NCBI RefSeq assembly: GCF_010450875.1
Contig: NZ_CP048422.1
Location: forward strand, 1,395,001-1,459,000
Direction of reading: 5' to 3'
DNA: 64,000 bases
Source: Sphingomonas insulae
Lineage (GTDB): Bacteria > Pseudomonadota > Alphaproteobacteria > Sphingomonadales > Sphingomonadaceae
The stretch's first letter is position 1. Each line of letters begins with the position of its first letter. Positions 51,982-60,811 of the stretch are shown here, in pieces. Position numbers and translations under genes: made by a program. Under the pieces are notes generated by a model. It saw only the letters and a program-made list of their open reading frames with translations, did no database searches and was not told the DNA's origin.

Positions 51982-53493
51982 CTAACCGCGCCAGAGTGGC
52001 GTATCGGTGACGGTCACATCGATTGTGTCCTCCATCCGGAAAGGCGGACGCTGGTCGGGCGTTGCGGTGGCGAGTGCCAGACCCTCAACGTGCAGCCCGC
52101 GGGCGTGGCGCACCCATAGTCCCCAGGCCGGCGTGACCCCGAACATGCTCGGTTCGGGATAGGCGGAGGCGAGTTCCTGTGGTCGGCGCGCGGCATCGGC
52201 CGCCGTGCCGCCGCCCGCGTAGGTCAGGCGGATGTCACGCAGCACGACATCCTCGACCGGACGATCGGGCAGGCCGGCGATCGTTGCGGCGAAACGGTGA
52301 TCGATGCCGGTCGCGACGATCTGTTCGATGCGGATATTGCTGATCGCGCCAAGCCCTGTGCCGGCAGGACCGCGGCGGCGGTCGCCGATGCGCAGGAACA
52401 GCGGTGCGGTGGTGACGTCCCGCATCGTCAGGCGGCGCACGACGACATCGTCCATCACCCCGCCATCGACCATTTCGAGCGCAAGGCCACGGCAATGGTG
52501 GAAGGTGCAATCCTCGATCCGGATCCTGCGATAGCCGCCGTTGCTTTCGGTGCCCAGCTTGATCCGTCCGGTGGGACGGTCCCGGTCCGGCGCCAGCAGC
52601 TGCGTGGTGCGGCGCGTCCCGTCCAGCATCGTGCCGAGATCATAGCCACTGACCGCGCAATGGCGGACGACGACATTCTCGGCGGCGATCGCGCTGCCGA
52701 GGGCGAAGCTGCTCTTGATGATGATCGCGTCGTCATTGGGCGTGTTGACGCGACAGCGTTCGACGACGGTGTCGCGAACGCAATCGAGATCGATGCCATC
52801 GCGGTCGGTGTCGATCGACAGATCGTGGATATGCAACCCGCGCGTCCCGGTGGCGAGGATTGCGAAATGCCCGCATTTCAACATGCTGAAGCCGGACAGG
52901 CGGATGTTCCGGCCGTTCTTGAGCGCGATGGCCTTGTTGCCGAGTCCGTTCATGCGCGCGGCATCGGGTTCGAGCTTTGCGATTTCCGCGGCGCTCATCT
53001 GGCGCATCGATAGCGGGCGCTCGCCGGTCTGCGCCTTCCACCGTGCGCCGGGGCCGTCGCGGGTCAGGCCGATGCCGTGGATCAGTCCGGGTCCGGTGAT
53101 GGCCACGTCCTCCACGTCCTCGCCACAGATCAGGCTGTTGTGCCAATGACTGTGGCCAAAGTCCTGATAGAGCTGGTCGCCGTTATTTTCGGGCAGGTCA
53201 TAGCCCGTGCCGGTCGCGGCTTCGATGACCGCGCCCTTCGCCAGCACGATGGTGACGCGACTGCGCAGGCGGATCGAATAGCAGCGGTAGCGACCCGCGG
53301 GGACGGTGACGGTGCCGCCCTGCGGACGCGCGGCGGCGGCGGCGATGGCAGCGTTGATCGCGGGGGAGTCGAGCGCCTTGCCGTCGCCCTTCGCGCCATG
53401 GTCGCGGATGTCGATCATCGTCGCGGCGTGCGCTGGGAAGGGGAGGAAGATGGTGGTCATCCCGAGCGTGGCGGCACGGCGGGAGACGTGCAT
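51982..53493 (-). CDS. GH28 glycosidase, secreted
   Basis: The 503-residue product has a signal peptide (to FPAHAAT) and a beta-helix with GAKGDGKALDSPAINAAIAAA. GH28 motifs are DTDRDGIDLD, NTPNDDAIIIKSS and GTESNGGYRR. It probably hydrolyses galacturonide or galacturonate-rhamnose bonds in rhamnogalacturonan. Only a weak GGGA precedes the ATG at 53493. It lies 137 bp downstream of the rhamnose dehydrogenase gene, separated by a REP-like hairpin. Confidence 0.85.
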   Translation of the reverse strand: MHVSRRAATLGMTTIFLPFPAHAATMIDIRDHGAKGDGKALDSPAINAAIAAAAARPQGGTVTVPAGRYRCYSIRLRSRVTIVLAKGAVIEAATGTGYDLPENNGDQLYQDFGHSHWHNSLICGEDVEDVAITGPGLIHGIGLTRDGPGARWKAQTGERPLSMRQMSAAEIAKLEPDAARMNGLGNKAIALKNGRNIRLSGFSMLKCGHFAILATGTRGLHIHDLSIDTDRDGIDLDCVRDTVVERCRVNTPNDDAIIIKSSFALGSAIAAENVVVRHCAVSGYDLGTMLDGTRRTTQLLAPDRDRPTGRIKLGTESNGGYRRIRIEDCTFHHCRGLALEMVDGGVMDDVVVRRLTMRDVTTAPLFLRIGDRRRGPAGTGLGAISNIRIEQIVATGIDHRFAATIAGLPDRPVEDVVLRDIRLTYAGGGTAADAARRPQELASAYPEPSMFGVTPAWGLWVRHARGLHVEGLALATATPDQRPPFRMEDTIDVTVTDTPLWRG

Positions 53494-53516
53494 GTGTTCC
53501 CGTGTGCCGTCCGCCT

Positions 53517-53534
53517 CCCCGGCGGAAGCCGGGG
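53517..53534. repeat. REP-like hairpin between GH28 and the dehydrogenase
   Basis: CCCCGGC-GGAA-GCCGGGG is a perfect 7-bp stem with a tetraloop, similar to the element at 23921. A degenerate partner copy (CCCCGGC/GCCAGGG) lies near 53586. Confidence 0.6.
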
Positions 53535-53630
53535 TCCAATCGGCATGATGCCGGCGATGATTCACTAGGATCTGTCCATCAGGACCCCGGCCTTTGCCAG
53601 GGAAGCGATAAAGGGGAGGCGCTGCACCGC

Positions 53631-54392
53631 CTATTGCAGGTTCACATAGGCGCCGCCGTCGACCAGCAGCGATGCGCCGGTGACGTATTGCGCCAGGTCT
53701 GACGCCAGGAAGACGGTCGGTCCGACGAGGTCCTCGGGCTGCCCCAGCCGCCCGAGCGGGATGCGGCCCTCCATGTACGTCCGTTTGGCCTGATCGGCGA
53801 GGTCGTCCTTGTTGATGTCGGTCAGGATCGTGCCCGGGAACAGTGAGTTGCAACGGATGTTGTGCTTGCCCAGCGCGATCGCGACCGACTGCATGAGCGA
53901 ATGCAGCCCCGCCTTCGTCGGCGTGTAATGCGTTTGATATTCGCCGCCGACCAACGCCGAGATCGACGACATGGCGATGATCGAGCCGCCGTCACCCTGC
54001 TTCACCATCTGGTTCGCCGCGGCCTGCACCATGAAATAGGCGCCATGCAGATTGACCTTCATCGTCCGCTCGAATGTGTCGACCGGCATGTCGAGGAAGG
54101 CGTGGAAGGGGCAGATCCCGGCGTTGTTGACGAACACGTCGACCCGGCCGAGCGCTTCGACGGCTTTGGCGATGAAGGCGGTGGCGGTGGCGGGGTCGGA
54201 GACGTCGCCCTGCACCGCGATGCCTTTGCGGCCCAACGCCTCGATTTCGGCGACCGCGGCGTTCGCCCCATCGACGTCGCGGCTGAAGTTCAGCGCGACG
54301 TTTGCGCCATGGCGCGCGCAGCCTATCGCCACGGCGCGGCCGATCCCGGCCGACGCGCCGGTGACCAGCACGGTCTTGCCCTCGAGCAACAT
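53631..54392 (-). CDS. L-rhamnose 1-dehydrogenase (SDR)
   Basis: The 253-residue short-chain dehydrogenase has the cofactor loop TGASAGIG (11-18), NNAG (89-92) and catalytic S143/Y156/K160 (HYTPTKAGLHSLMQ). The block VNNAGICPFHAFLDMP and the end YVTGASLLVDGGAYVNLQ strongly resemble characterised bacterial L-rhamnose 1-dehydrogenases (LRA1 type, Sphingomonas/Azotobacter). It oxidises rhamnose to rhamnonolactone. The ATG at 54392 has AAGGAG 6 nt upstream. It follows the IclR gene by 19 nt. Confidence 0.88.
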   Translation of the reverse strand: MLLEGKTVLVTGASAGIGRAVAIGCARHGANVALNFSRDVDGANAAVAEIEALGRKGIAVQGDVSDPATATAFIAKAVEALGRVDVFVNNAGICPFHAFLDMPVDTFERTMKVNLHGAYFMVQAAANQMVKQGDGGSIIAMSSISALVGGEYQTHYTPTKAGLHSLMQSVAIALGKHNIRCNSLFPGTILTDINKDDLADQAKRTYMEGRIPLGRLGQPEDLVGPTVFLASDLAQYVTGASLLVDGGAYVNLQ

Positions 54393-54411
54393 ACGTATCT
54401 CCTTACGAAAC

Positions 54412-55209
54412 TCAGTCGGTGTGCGGCTCGAAGCCGAGATCGTGGCTGATCGCATCGGCGGTGCCACGCACCTCGTCGGTCAGCGTCGTCATGCGATCAT
54501 CGCTCATATATTGCGCGGCGCTCGACACGCTGATCGCGCCGACGATCTTGCCGGCGGCATCGCGGATCGGCGCGGCGACGCAGCGGATCTGGTCCTCGTT
54601 CTCTTCGAGATCGAACGCGCGCCCGCAGGCGGCATAACCCTCCATGCGCGTGCGCCAGACCGTGGCATCCGCCTTCATCGATCCCGCCGCCTGATCCGCC
54701 GCGAAACGCTCGTCCCAATAGGCGGGCGAGGAATCGATCATCAGTGCCTTGCCGAGTCCGGTGGAGCTCAACGGCTGACGATCGCCGACCCGGCTGGAAA
54801 TGGTGATGCGGCGGCGGCCCGGTACCTTGTCGAGGTACAAGGCGAAATCGCCGTCGAACACACCGAGATGCACGGTGTCCTCGGTTGACGCGGCCAGTTC
54901 CTCAAGATGCGGGCGGGCGACCTGGACGAGGTCGGCCTGCGCTTGGGCCAGTGTGCCGAGCAGCAGCAGCTTCGGGCCAAGGCGGTAACCGGCGCGAGGG
55001 GTAAAGGCGAGATAGCCGCGATCGACCAAAGCAGACAGCAGCCGGTGCGTCGTGCTCTTGGTCAGGTCCAGCTTGGCCGCGAGTTCGCTGAGGGTCAGCA
55101 CCTCGTGGCTCACCGCCTCGATCAGGTCGAGCCCACGCATCAGCGTCTGACTGCCCGCGCCGACTGCGCCGGTGGTGTCGGGCTTTTCGATGGTTGCCGT
55201 GGTGGTCAT
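54412..55209 (-). CDS. IclR-family transcriptional regulator
   Basis: The 265-residue product has an N-terminal winged helix (about 20-85: LMRGLDLIEAVSHEVLTLSELA, LTKSTTHRLLSALVDRGYL) and an IclR effector domain (VHLGVFDGDFALYLDKVPG, LSSTGLGKALM, GYAACGRAFDLEENEDQIRCVAAPI). It likely controls the rhamnose/rhamnogalacturonan genes; the ligand may be rhamnose-derived or KDG-like. The ATG at 55209 has AAGGAG 5 nt upstream. It sits between the TonB receptor and the dehydrogenase. Confidence 0.9.
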   Translation of the reverse strand: MTTTATIEKPDTTGAVGAGSQTLMRGLDLIEAVSHEVLTLSELAAKLDLTKSTTHRLLSALVDRGYLAFTPRAGYRLGPKLLLLGTLAQAQADLVQVARPHLEELAASTEDTVHLGVFDGDFALYLDKVPGRRRITISSRVGDRQPLSSTGLGKALMIDSSPAYWDERFAADQAAGSMKADATVWRTRMEGYAACGRAFDLEENEDQIRCVAAPIRDAAGKIVGAISVSSAAQYMSDDRMTTLTDEVRGTADAISHDLGFEPHTD

Positions 55210-55231
55210 GTCCACTCCTTAGGACGCCCTC

Positions 55232-55250
55232 TTACATCCTGGCAATGTAA
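55232..55250. promoter_or_regulatory. Palindrome upstream of the IclR gene, candidate autoregulatory site
   Basis: TTACAT-CCTGGCA-ATGTAA has perfect 6-bp arms with a 7-bp spacer and lies 23 nt before the IclR start codon. Its position suggests binding by IclR itself. Confidence 0.45.
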
Positions 55251-55300
55251 CAAGCGACCGGCCGCCGCGCGTGCGACGACCGGCCAGGGGGAGGAACGGG

Positions 55301-58300
55301 TCAGAACTTGAGCTGGAAACCGGCGAAGAAACGCTGTCCGGGATAGTAGACTTCGGACGTGCCGATGGTCTTGATGTAGCTCTTCGAATATTCCTTGTTG
55401 ATGTTCTGCATTTCCATGAACAGGCTATAATGCCACTGCGGGAAGCGGAAGGTTATCTTGCCATCCAGATAGCCTTCGCCCTTGCGGTAGATCGGATTGT
55501 TGCCGTTGTTGGCATTGACGGCCTCGACCAGCCAGTCCGAGCGGAAGTTGTAGCTGAGGCGGGCGTTCAGCCAGTCCTTGTCGTAGAAAACGCTGGCATT
55601 GTACGTCCACTCCGACAGGCCCGGATATTCGTTGAGTGGCAGGCCGGTCGCGCTGTTCGTCAGATTGGTACGGATCGCGCGGGCATAAGTGACGTTGCCG
55701 CTCGCACCCAACCCGTCGAACGGTTTGGGAAGGAAGGTGAAAGCGGTTTGCGCACTCGCCTCGATCCCGTCGAGCAATGCACCGAAGCCGTTGACCGGCT
55801 GGCGCACCGTATAGGTGATGCCGTCCTGAAACAGGTCGACGCCGCTGCGGGTGACGTTGGGGACCACGAAGCTCTTCTCGTACTTCTTATAGTAGCCGAC
55901 GCTCACCAGCGTATCGCGATTGGGATACCAGGAGAGGTTCACTTCCCATTGGTCGGCGCGGTACGGGACCAGAGCAGGGTTGCCGGCCGTGCAGACGTCG
56001 TCGGCCGCCGAGATGGTCGCGTCGTCCAGACAATTGATGTTGGGGACGAGATCCAGCGGACGCGGACGGGCAAGGTTGCGGGCCCAGTTCGCGCGGGCGA
56101 CCAGGTTGGGGGTAATTTCCAGCGCCGCGTTGAAGGCCGGCAGGATGTCGTGATAACTGTTCGTGAGCGACAATTGCTGCGCACCCAGCGTGACCGTCTC
56201 GACCGCGCCGGTAACCGCGTTGAAGCGGGTAACGCGGCTGATGTTGGTGCCCGTGCCCTGGTCGCGGGTGTAGGTGTAGCGGACGCCGGCATTGCCGGTC
56301 AGCCGCATGCCGAACACCGTCGTGTCGACGTTGCCCTGCAGATAGCCGGCGGCGATCGTCTCCTTGATGCGGGCCTGCGGGATCTGGGCCAGGCCGTTGG
56401 CCTCGAACAGCAGATCGTGATCGAAGCCCGACAGGTCGAAATACTGGCTGAGCAGTTCCGGCGTGAAGTTGGCGAACGCGATCCGGTTGGGAATGTTGGA
56501 TGGGGCGCCCTTCAGGCCGGTGAACAGCGGCGCTCCACCGCTGGTCGCGCCGAGCGACGTGAGGAGCGCTGCATATTCCGCCTGGGTCAACTGGTTCGTG
56601 TAGGTGCCGTTGCCGGTCTGCGTGGTGCGCGCGGTTACCGTCGAGACGATGTTAGTCGTATACGACACGTTGGCCGTGGTCTGGTAGACCTGCGGCATCA
56701 CGTTCGGGCCGGTCAGCAGTCGGCTGCCACCGCCGTTGTAGACGAGATAGCTCTGCTTGCGGAACTGGCCGCCATATTCGATGCTCTTGAGGGGGCCGGC
56801 ATCGACTTCCCAGTCGATGTCGAGCTTCAGCTGGTCTTCGCTGTTGCTGGTATAACCCGGGCGATACTGCACCGTCGGTCCCAGCACGGTCGAGGCAGTC
56901 CCGATGTTGTTACCCGGCCGCGTGAAGTTGGTGTAGATGCTGGGGTCGGCGGGATTGATCGTGCTCGGATAGGTGAAGACGGGTATGCCGAGATCGTTGC
57001 GGGTATCGACGGAAACCCCGGCGATGCCGGTGGACAGCGAAACGAGATTGGTTTCGCCCTCCGTCGTGGCGGTGGAGTGCGAAACCAGCCCCTTGATCTG
57101 GATCCGGTCGAAATCCCAGTCGAAGCCGCCGAGATAGTAACGCGACTGCTGATCATATTGGAAGTCGCGGCGCTGGACGCCGAGGATGTTGCTCGATCCG
57201 CTATAGTTCGGTGCCGCGGTGGTGCCGATGTTCACCGGATTGGCGGCGGTGGTATAGCTGGTCACGACGTGGTTGGCGTCGACGGTCGCGCTGCTTTGTA
57301 CGACCTGCGGTCGCGACGTCGCGCCGTTGAGGCCGGCCGGCAGGGCGGCATCAAGCGGGAAGCGCTGGAAACGGCCGAGGTCGAGCGAATAGTTCGTGTC
57401 GAACAGCCGCTGGTTGCGGTTGTTGAGCGTCGCCTCTCCGAAGACGCGGAAGTTGGGCGCCACCTCATATTGTACCGTCAGATCGCCCGAGATGCGCTTG
57501 TCGCGGCGAACGAGATTCCGATAGCGCGGCCCGGTGGATGCCCAGTCGAAGAACTGGGTTTCGCACGCGAGGCGACGAGCAGTGGCGTTAGACGTGTTCT
57601 GGCCACCGACGCCGGCGCAGCTCGCATAGGTGTTGAAGTTGGAATACAGCGGGTCGGCAACCGTTTTCTGATCGGAATGATCGAAGTCGGCGAGGCGATT
57701 GTAATTGGTGTTGCTGCTGTAATCCTGTCGTGTGCTCTTGTCGTCGTATGTGACGTTCAGCAGCACGCCGAGACCGTCGATCAGGAACTTGGGCGTGCCC
57801 AGGATCACCGTCGCGCGCGGCCGCCAGTCTTGCGTCAGGTCCAGATGCTGTTCGGAGAACACGACGCTACCGAGCGCCTTTTTCAATTCCAGCGGCTTGC
57901 GCGTCTCGATCGACACGGTGCCGCCGAGGCCGCCTTCGGTCAGGCTGGCCTGATAGCCCTTGAACACATCGATCGATTTGACCAGCTCGGTCGCGAGCTC
58001 GCGGAAGTCGCCCGCGCGGGTCCCGTTCGCCGATGCCTGACTGACGCCGTTGATTTCGACGCGGTTGAGATCGGGTTCGACACCGCGGATCGACACCTGC
58101 GTGCCTTCGCCGAAGTCGCGACTGAGCTGGACGCCGGTGATGCGTGAAAGCGAATCGCCGACGTTCTTGTCGGGGAAGCTGGCGATGTCGTCGGCGACGA
58201 TCGAATCGACGACGGTGCCGGCGTTGCGCTTGCGCGCGATCGCGGATTGCAGCGAGGCACGGGTGCCGACGACCAGAATGTCCTCGGGGCTGGCTTCGGG

Positions 58301-58528
58301 ATCGTTGGCGTCGGGGGCGCCGGTGGCGGACTGGACCGGGGCGTCAGCGGCGGCGGGGTTGCCTGCCGGTGTTTCGGCCCGTGCCTTCGGTTCGACCGCC
58401 GCGGACGATGGCGCGACGGCGCGGTCGCCGGGAACCGGACGGGTCTGCGCCGCAGCGGGTGCGACGCTACCGCCGAGGGCGATGGCGAGGGCGGATGTCG
58501 TCGCGAGAATGCGGCGGCTGGCGATCAT
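55301..58528 (-). CDS. TonB-dependent receptor, rhamnogalacturonan locus
   Basis: The 1075-residue product has a signal peptide (to APAAAQ) and a TonB box (EDILVVGTRASLQSAI). The plug has ADDIASFPDKNVGDSLSRI, TGVQLSRDFGEGTQVSIRGV and LGGTVSIETRKPLEL, followed by a long barrel ending RFFAGFQLKF. It likely imports rhamnogalacturonan or galactan oligosaccharides across the outer membrane. A GGGGAGAA precedes the ATG. It is divergent from PL11 across a 341-bp region and 91 bp upstream of the IclR gene. Confidence 0.92.
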   Translation of the reverse strand: MIASRRILATTSALAIALGGSVAPAAAQTRPVPGDRAVAPSSAAVEPKARAETPAGNPAAADAPVQSATGAPDANDPEASPEDILVVGTRASLQSAIARKRNAGTVVDSIVADDIASFPDKNVGDSLSRITGVQLSRDFGEGTQVSIRGVEPDLNRVEINGVSQASANGTRAGDFRELATELVKSIDVFKGYQASLTEGGLGGTVSIETRKPLELKKALGSVVFSEQHLDLTQDWRPRATVILGTPKFLIDGLGVLLNVTYDDKSTRQDYSSNTNYNRLADFDHSDQKTVADPLYSNFNTYASCAGVGGQNTSNATARRLACETQFFDWASTGPRYRNLVRRDKRISGDLTVQYEVAPNFRVFGEATLNNRNQRLFDTNYSLDLGRFQRFPLDAALPAGLNGATSRPQVVQSSATVDANHVVTSYTTAANPVNIGTTAAPNYSGSSNILGVQRRDFQYDQQSRYYLGGFDWDFDRIQIKGLVSHSTATTEGETNLVSLSTGIAGVSVDTRNDLGIPVFTYPSTINPADPSIYTNFTRPGNNIGTASTVLGPTVQYRPGYTSNSEDQLKLDIDWEVDAGPLKSIEYGGQFRKQSYLVYNGGGSRLLTGPNVMPQVYQTTANVSYTTNIVSTVTARTTQTGNGTYTNQLTQAEYAALLTSLGATSGGAPLFTGLKGAPSNIPNRIAFANFTPELLSQYFDLSGFDHDLLFEANGLAQIPQARIKETIAAGYLQGNVDTTVFGMRLTGNAGVRYTYTRDQGTGTNISRVTRFNAVTGAVETVTLGAQQLSLTNSYHDILPAFNAALEITPNLVARANWARNLARPRPLDLVPNINCLDDATISAADDVCTAGNPALVPYRADQWEVNLSWYPNRDTLVSVGYYKKYEKSFVVPNVTRSGVDLFQDGITYTVRQPVNGFGALLDGIEASAQTAFTFLPKPFDGLGASGNVTYARAIRTNLTNSATGLPLNEYPGLSEWTYNASVFYDKDWLNARLSYNFRSDWLVEAVNANNGNNPIYRKGEGYLDGKITFRFPQWHYSLFMEMQNINKEYSKSYIKTIGTSEVYYPGQRFFAGFQLKF

Positions 58529-58786
58529 GGTAATTCTCCCCTTTTAGGCCGCGCTTCGCGACCGATCGGCTCTGCGTGTCGCCGCAGTTGCCGGTGCGTG
58601 ATGAAGTGAGCGGGCGTTATCCGGCGACGGTGGATCCGGCGGCAGGCGCGTGGGGGCGTCGCACGGGTCGGAACTGTCGCTGCATCGGCCGTGTCATTCG
58701 CATCCCCTCCAATTCCAACGCGGCTGTTGCCGTTCGTCGCGGCCCTCTTGGCCATTCGTTTGTCCACATGCTGGACCAGTGTTCCG

Positions 58787-58823
58787 ATCTTATGTTGCCA
58801 AAATTTGAAATGCAATCATGATT
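58787..58823. promoter_or_regulatory. Overlapping divergent promoters with AATCATGATT palindrome
   Basis: Minus strand: TTGCAT (58810-58815) and TAAGAT (58787-58792), 17 nt apart, toward the TonB receptor. Plus strand: TTGCCA (58795-58800) and CATGAT (58817-58822), 16 nt apart, toward PL11. The palindrome AATCATGATT (58814-58823) overlaps the receptor's -35 and PL11's -10. The rest of the 341-bp gap has no gene. Confidence 0.4.
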
Positions 58824-58869
58824 TGTGAGACATTTGGTCGAACGGACCGATGCGGCCTGAGAGGATGGG

Positions 58870-60804
58870 ATGATGCAGCGTAACAGGATCAATACGTTGG
58901 CGGGATGCGCAGCTGGCGCGGCCCTGCTCGCGAGCGGCATGGCGGTGGCTGCGCCGGTTCGCAACATGGAGCGACTCGATCGCGGATTGGTCGCTACGCC
59001 GGCCAAGGACGGCGGTTGGCTGGTGAACTGGCGCCTGCTTGCGAGTGACGGAAAGTCGGCGCGGTTCGACGTTTATCGCGATGGCCGCAAGCTCAACCCG
59101 CTCCCGATTGCCGATGCCACTGCTTTCGTCGATCCGCATGGCGATGCCACCGCCCGCTACACCGTCCGGGCAGTGGGCGGCCCCAAGGCCGGCATGCCGA
59201 GCGCCGCGGCACTGATGCTTCCGCGCGGCTATCTGTCGATTCCGTTGACCCCTCCGCCGGCCGGTACGACGCCGGACGGCCAAAGCTATACCTATACCGC
59301 CAACGATGTGTCGGTCGGCGATCTGGATGGCGACGGGCGGTATGAGATGGTGTTGAAGTGGGATCCCACGAACAGTCATGACAACAGCCAGGTGGGCTAC
59401 ACCGGCAACGTCTTCCTCGACGCCTATACGCTCGACGGCAAGCGGCTATGGCGTATCGATCTGGGTCGCAACGTTCGCGCCGGCGCGCATTATACGCAGT
59501 TCCAGGTTTTCGATTTCGACGGTGACGGCAAGGCGGAGGTCGCGGTGAAGACCGCCGACGGTACGATTGACGGGGTTGGAAAGGCGATCGGCGACAAGAA
59601 TGCGGACTGGCGTGGCCATGACGGCGAAGTACCACAGCCGGATCGCACCGGCGCGAAGCTGCTGCCGGACGGCACCAAGGTCGCGCCGCTGCAAGGGCGT
59701 ATCCTGAAGGGGCCGGAATATCTGACGATATTCGATGGCCGCAGCGGGCGCGCGCTTGCCACCGCGCCGTACGATCCTCCGCGCTATGCAGGCGGCAATC
59801 CGACGTTCGAGCAGCTGCGCGACACCTGGGGAGACGGCTACGGCAACCGGTCGGACCGGTTCCTGGCAGGTGTAGCGTTGCTGGATGGGCGGCTGCCGAG
59901 CATGATCTTCGGCCGCGGCTATTATGCCCGCACCACGGTGGCGGCATGGGACTTTCGAGGCAGCAAACTGACCCGGCGCTGGCTGTTCGACAGCGCGGCG
60001 GCCGGCAACCAGGATTATGGCGGGCGCGGCAATCACCAATTGAGCATTGCCGACGTCGATGGCGATGGGCGCGACGAGGTGATCTATGGATCGATGGCGA
60101 TCGATGACACGGGCAAGGGACTGTGGACGCAGCCGCTTTACCATGGCGACGCCATGCATGTCGCCGATCTCGACCCGTTACGCCCCGGATTGGAAAAATG
60201 GGGCGTCCATGAAGAGGTGAAGCGCAATGGCGGCATCGGATCGGCCTTGCTCGACGCTCGGACCGGACAAATGCTGTGGAGCAAGCCTGCGGACAAGGAT
60301 ACCGGTCGCGGACTCGCCGCCGACATCGATCCGCGTCATGTCGGTGCGGAATTGTGGGGATCGAACAGCCGCGACCTGTTCGACGTGCATGGTCGCAGCA
60401 TCGGACCGGCGCCGCGGCAGACCAACTTCGCGCTCTATTGGGATGGTGATCTGCTTCAGGAACTGCTCGACGGCACGACGATCAGCAAGTGGGACTGGCG
60501 GTCCGGAACGGCGACGCCGCTGCTCCACCCGGAAGACGTCGCCTCGAACAACGGGACCAAGGCGAACCCGGCATTGCAGGCCGACATATTGGGCGACTGG
60601 CGCGAAGAGGTGGTCTGGCGATCGGCCGATAATCGCGAATTGCGTATCTATGTGACGCCCTATCCAACCCGGCATCGGTTGGTGACGCTGATGCAGGATC
60701 CCGTCTATCGCATGGGCGTGGCGTGGCAGAATACGGCCTATAACCAGCCACCGCACCTGTCCTATTTTCCGGGTAGTCTTAGCGCGAGTGATATCGCCGA
60801 ATAG
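58870..60804 (+). CDS. Rhamnogalacturonan lyase, PL11, secreted
   Basis: The 644-residue product has a signal peptide (to GMAVAAP) and the PL11 N-terminal sandwich (MERLDRGLVATPAKDGGWLVNWRLL), then an eight-bladed propeller rich in calcium loops (DLDGDGRYE, DFDGDGKAE, DVDGDGRDE). It shows YLSIPLTPP, WDPTNSHDNSQVGYTGNVF, GIGSALLDARTGQMLW and ILGDWREEVVWR. It cleaves the rhamnose-galacturonate backbone of rhamnogalacturonan I by beta-elimination. GAGAGG lies 5 nt before the first of two adjacent ATGs. It converges on the DUF418 gene 7 bp away. Confidence 0.95.
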   Translation: MMQRNRINTLAGCAAGAALLASGMAVAAPVRNMERLDRGLVATPAKDGGWLVNWRLLASDGKSARFDVYRDGRKLNPLPIADATAFVDPHGDATARYTVRAVGGPKAGMPSAAALMLPRGYLSIPLTPPPAGTTPDGQSYTYTANDVSVGDLDGDGRYEMVLKWDPTNSHDNSQVGYTGNVFLDAYTLDGKRLWRIDLGRNVRAGAHYTQFQVFDFDGDGKAEVAVKTADGTIDGVGKAIGDKNADWRGHDGEVPQPDRTGAKLLPDGTKVAPLQGRILKGPEYLTIFDGRSGRALATAPYDPPRYAGGNPTFEQLRDTWGDGYGNRSDRFLAGVALLDGRLPSMIFGRGYYARTTVAAWDFRGSKLTRRWLFDSAAAGNQDYGGRGNHQLSIADVDGDGRDEVIYGSMAIDDTGKGLWTQPLYHGDAMHVADLDPLRPGLEKWGVHEEVKRNGGIGSALLDARTGQMLWSKPADKDTGRGLAADIDPRHVGAELWGSNSRDLFDVHGRSIGPAPRQTNFALYWDGDLLQELLDGTTISKWDWRSGTATPLLHPEDVASNNGTKANPALQADILGDWREEVVWRSADNRELRIYVTPYPTRHRLVTLMQDPVYRMGVAWQNTAYNQPPHLSYFPGSLSASDIAE

Positions 60805-60811
60805 TGCCGTC

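Noticed and set aside
55271..58147. 958-codon plus-strand frame opposite the TonB receptor
   Set aside because: Antisense shadow; the minus strand encodes signal peptide, plug and barrel.
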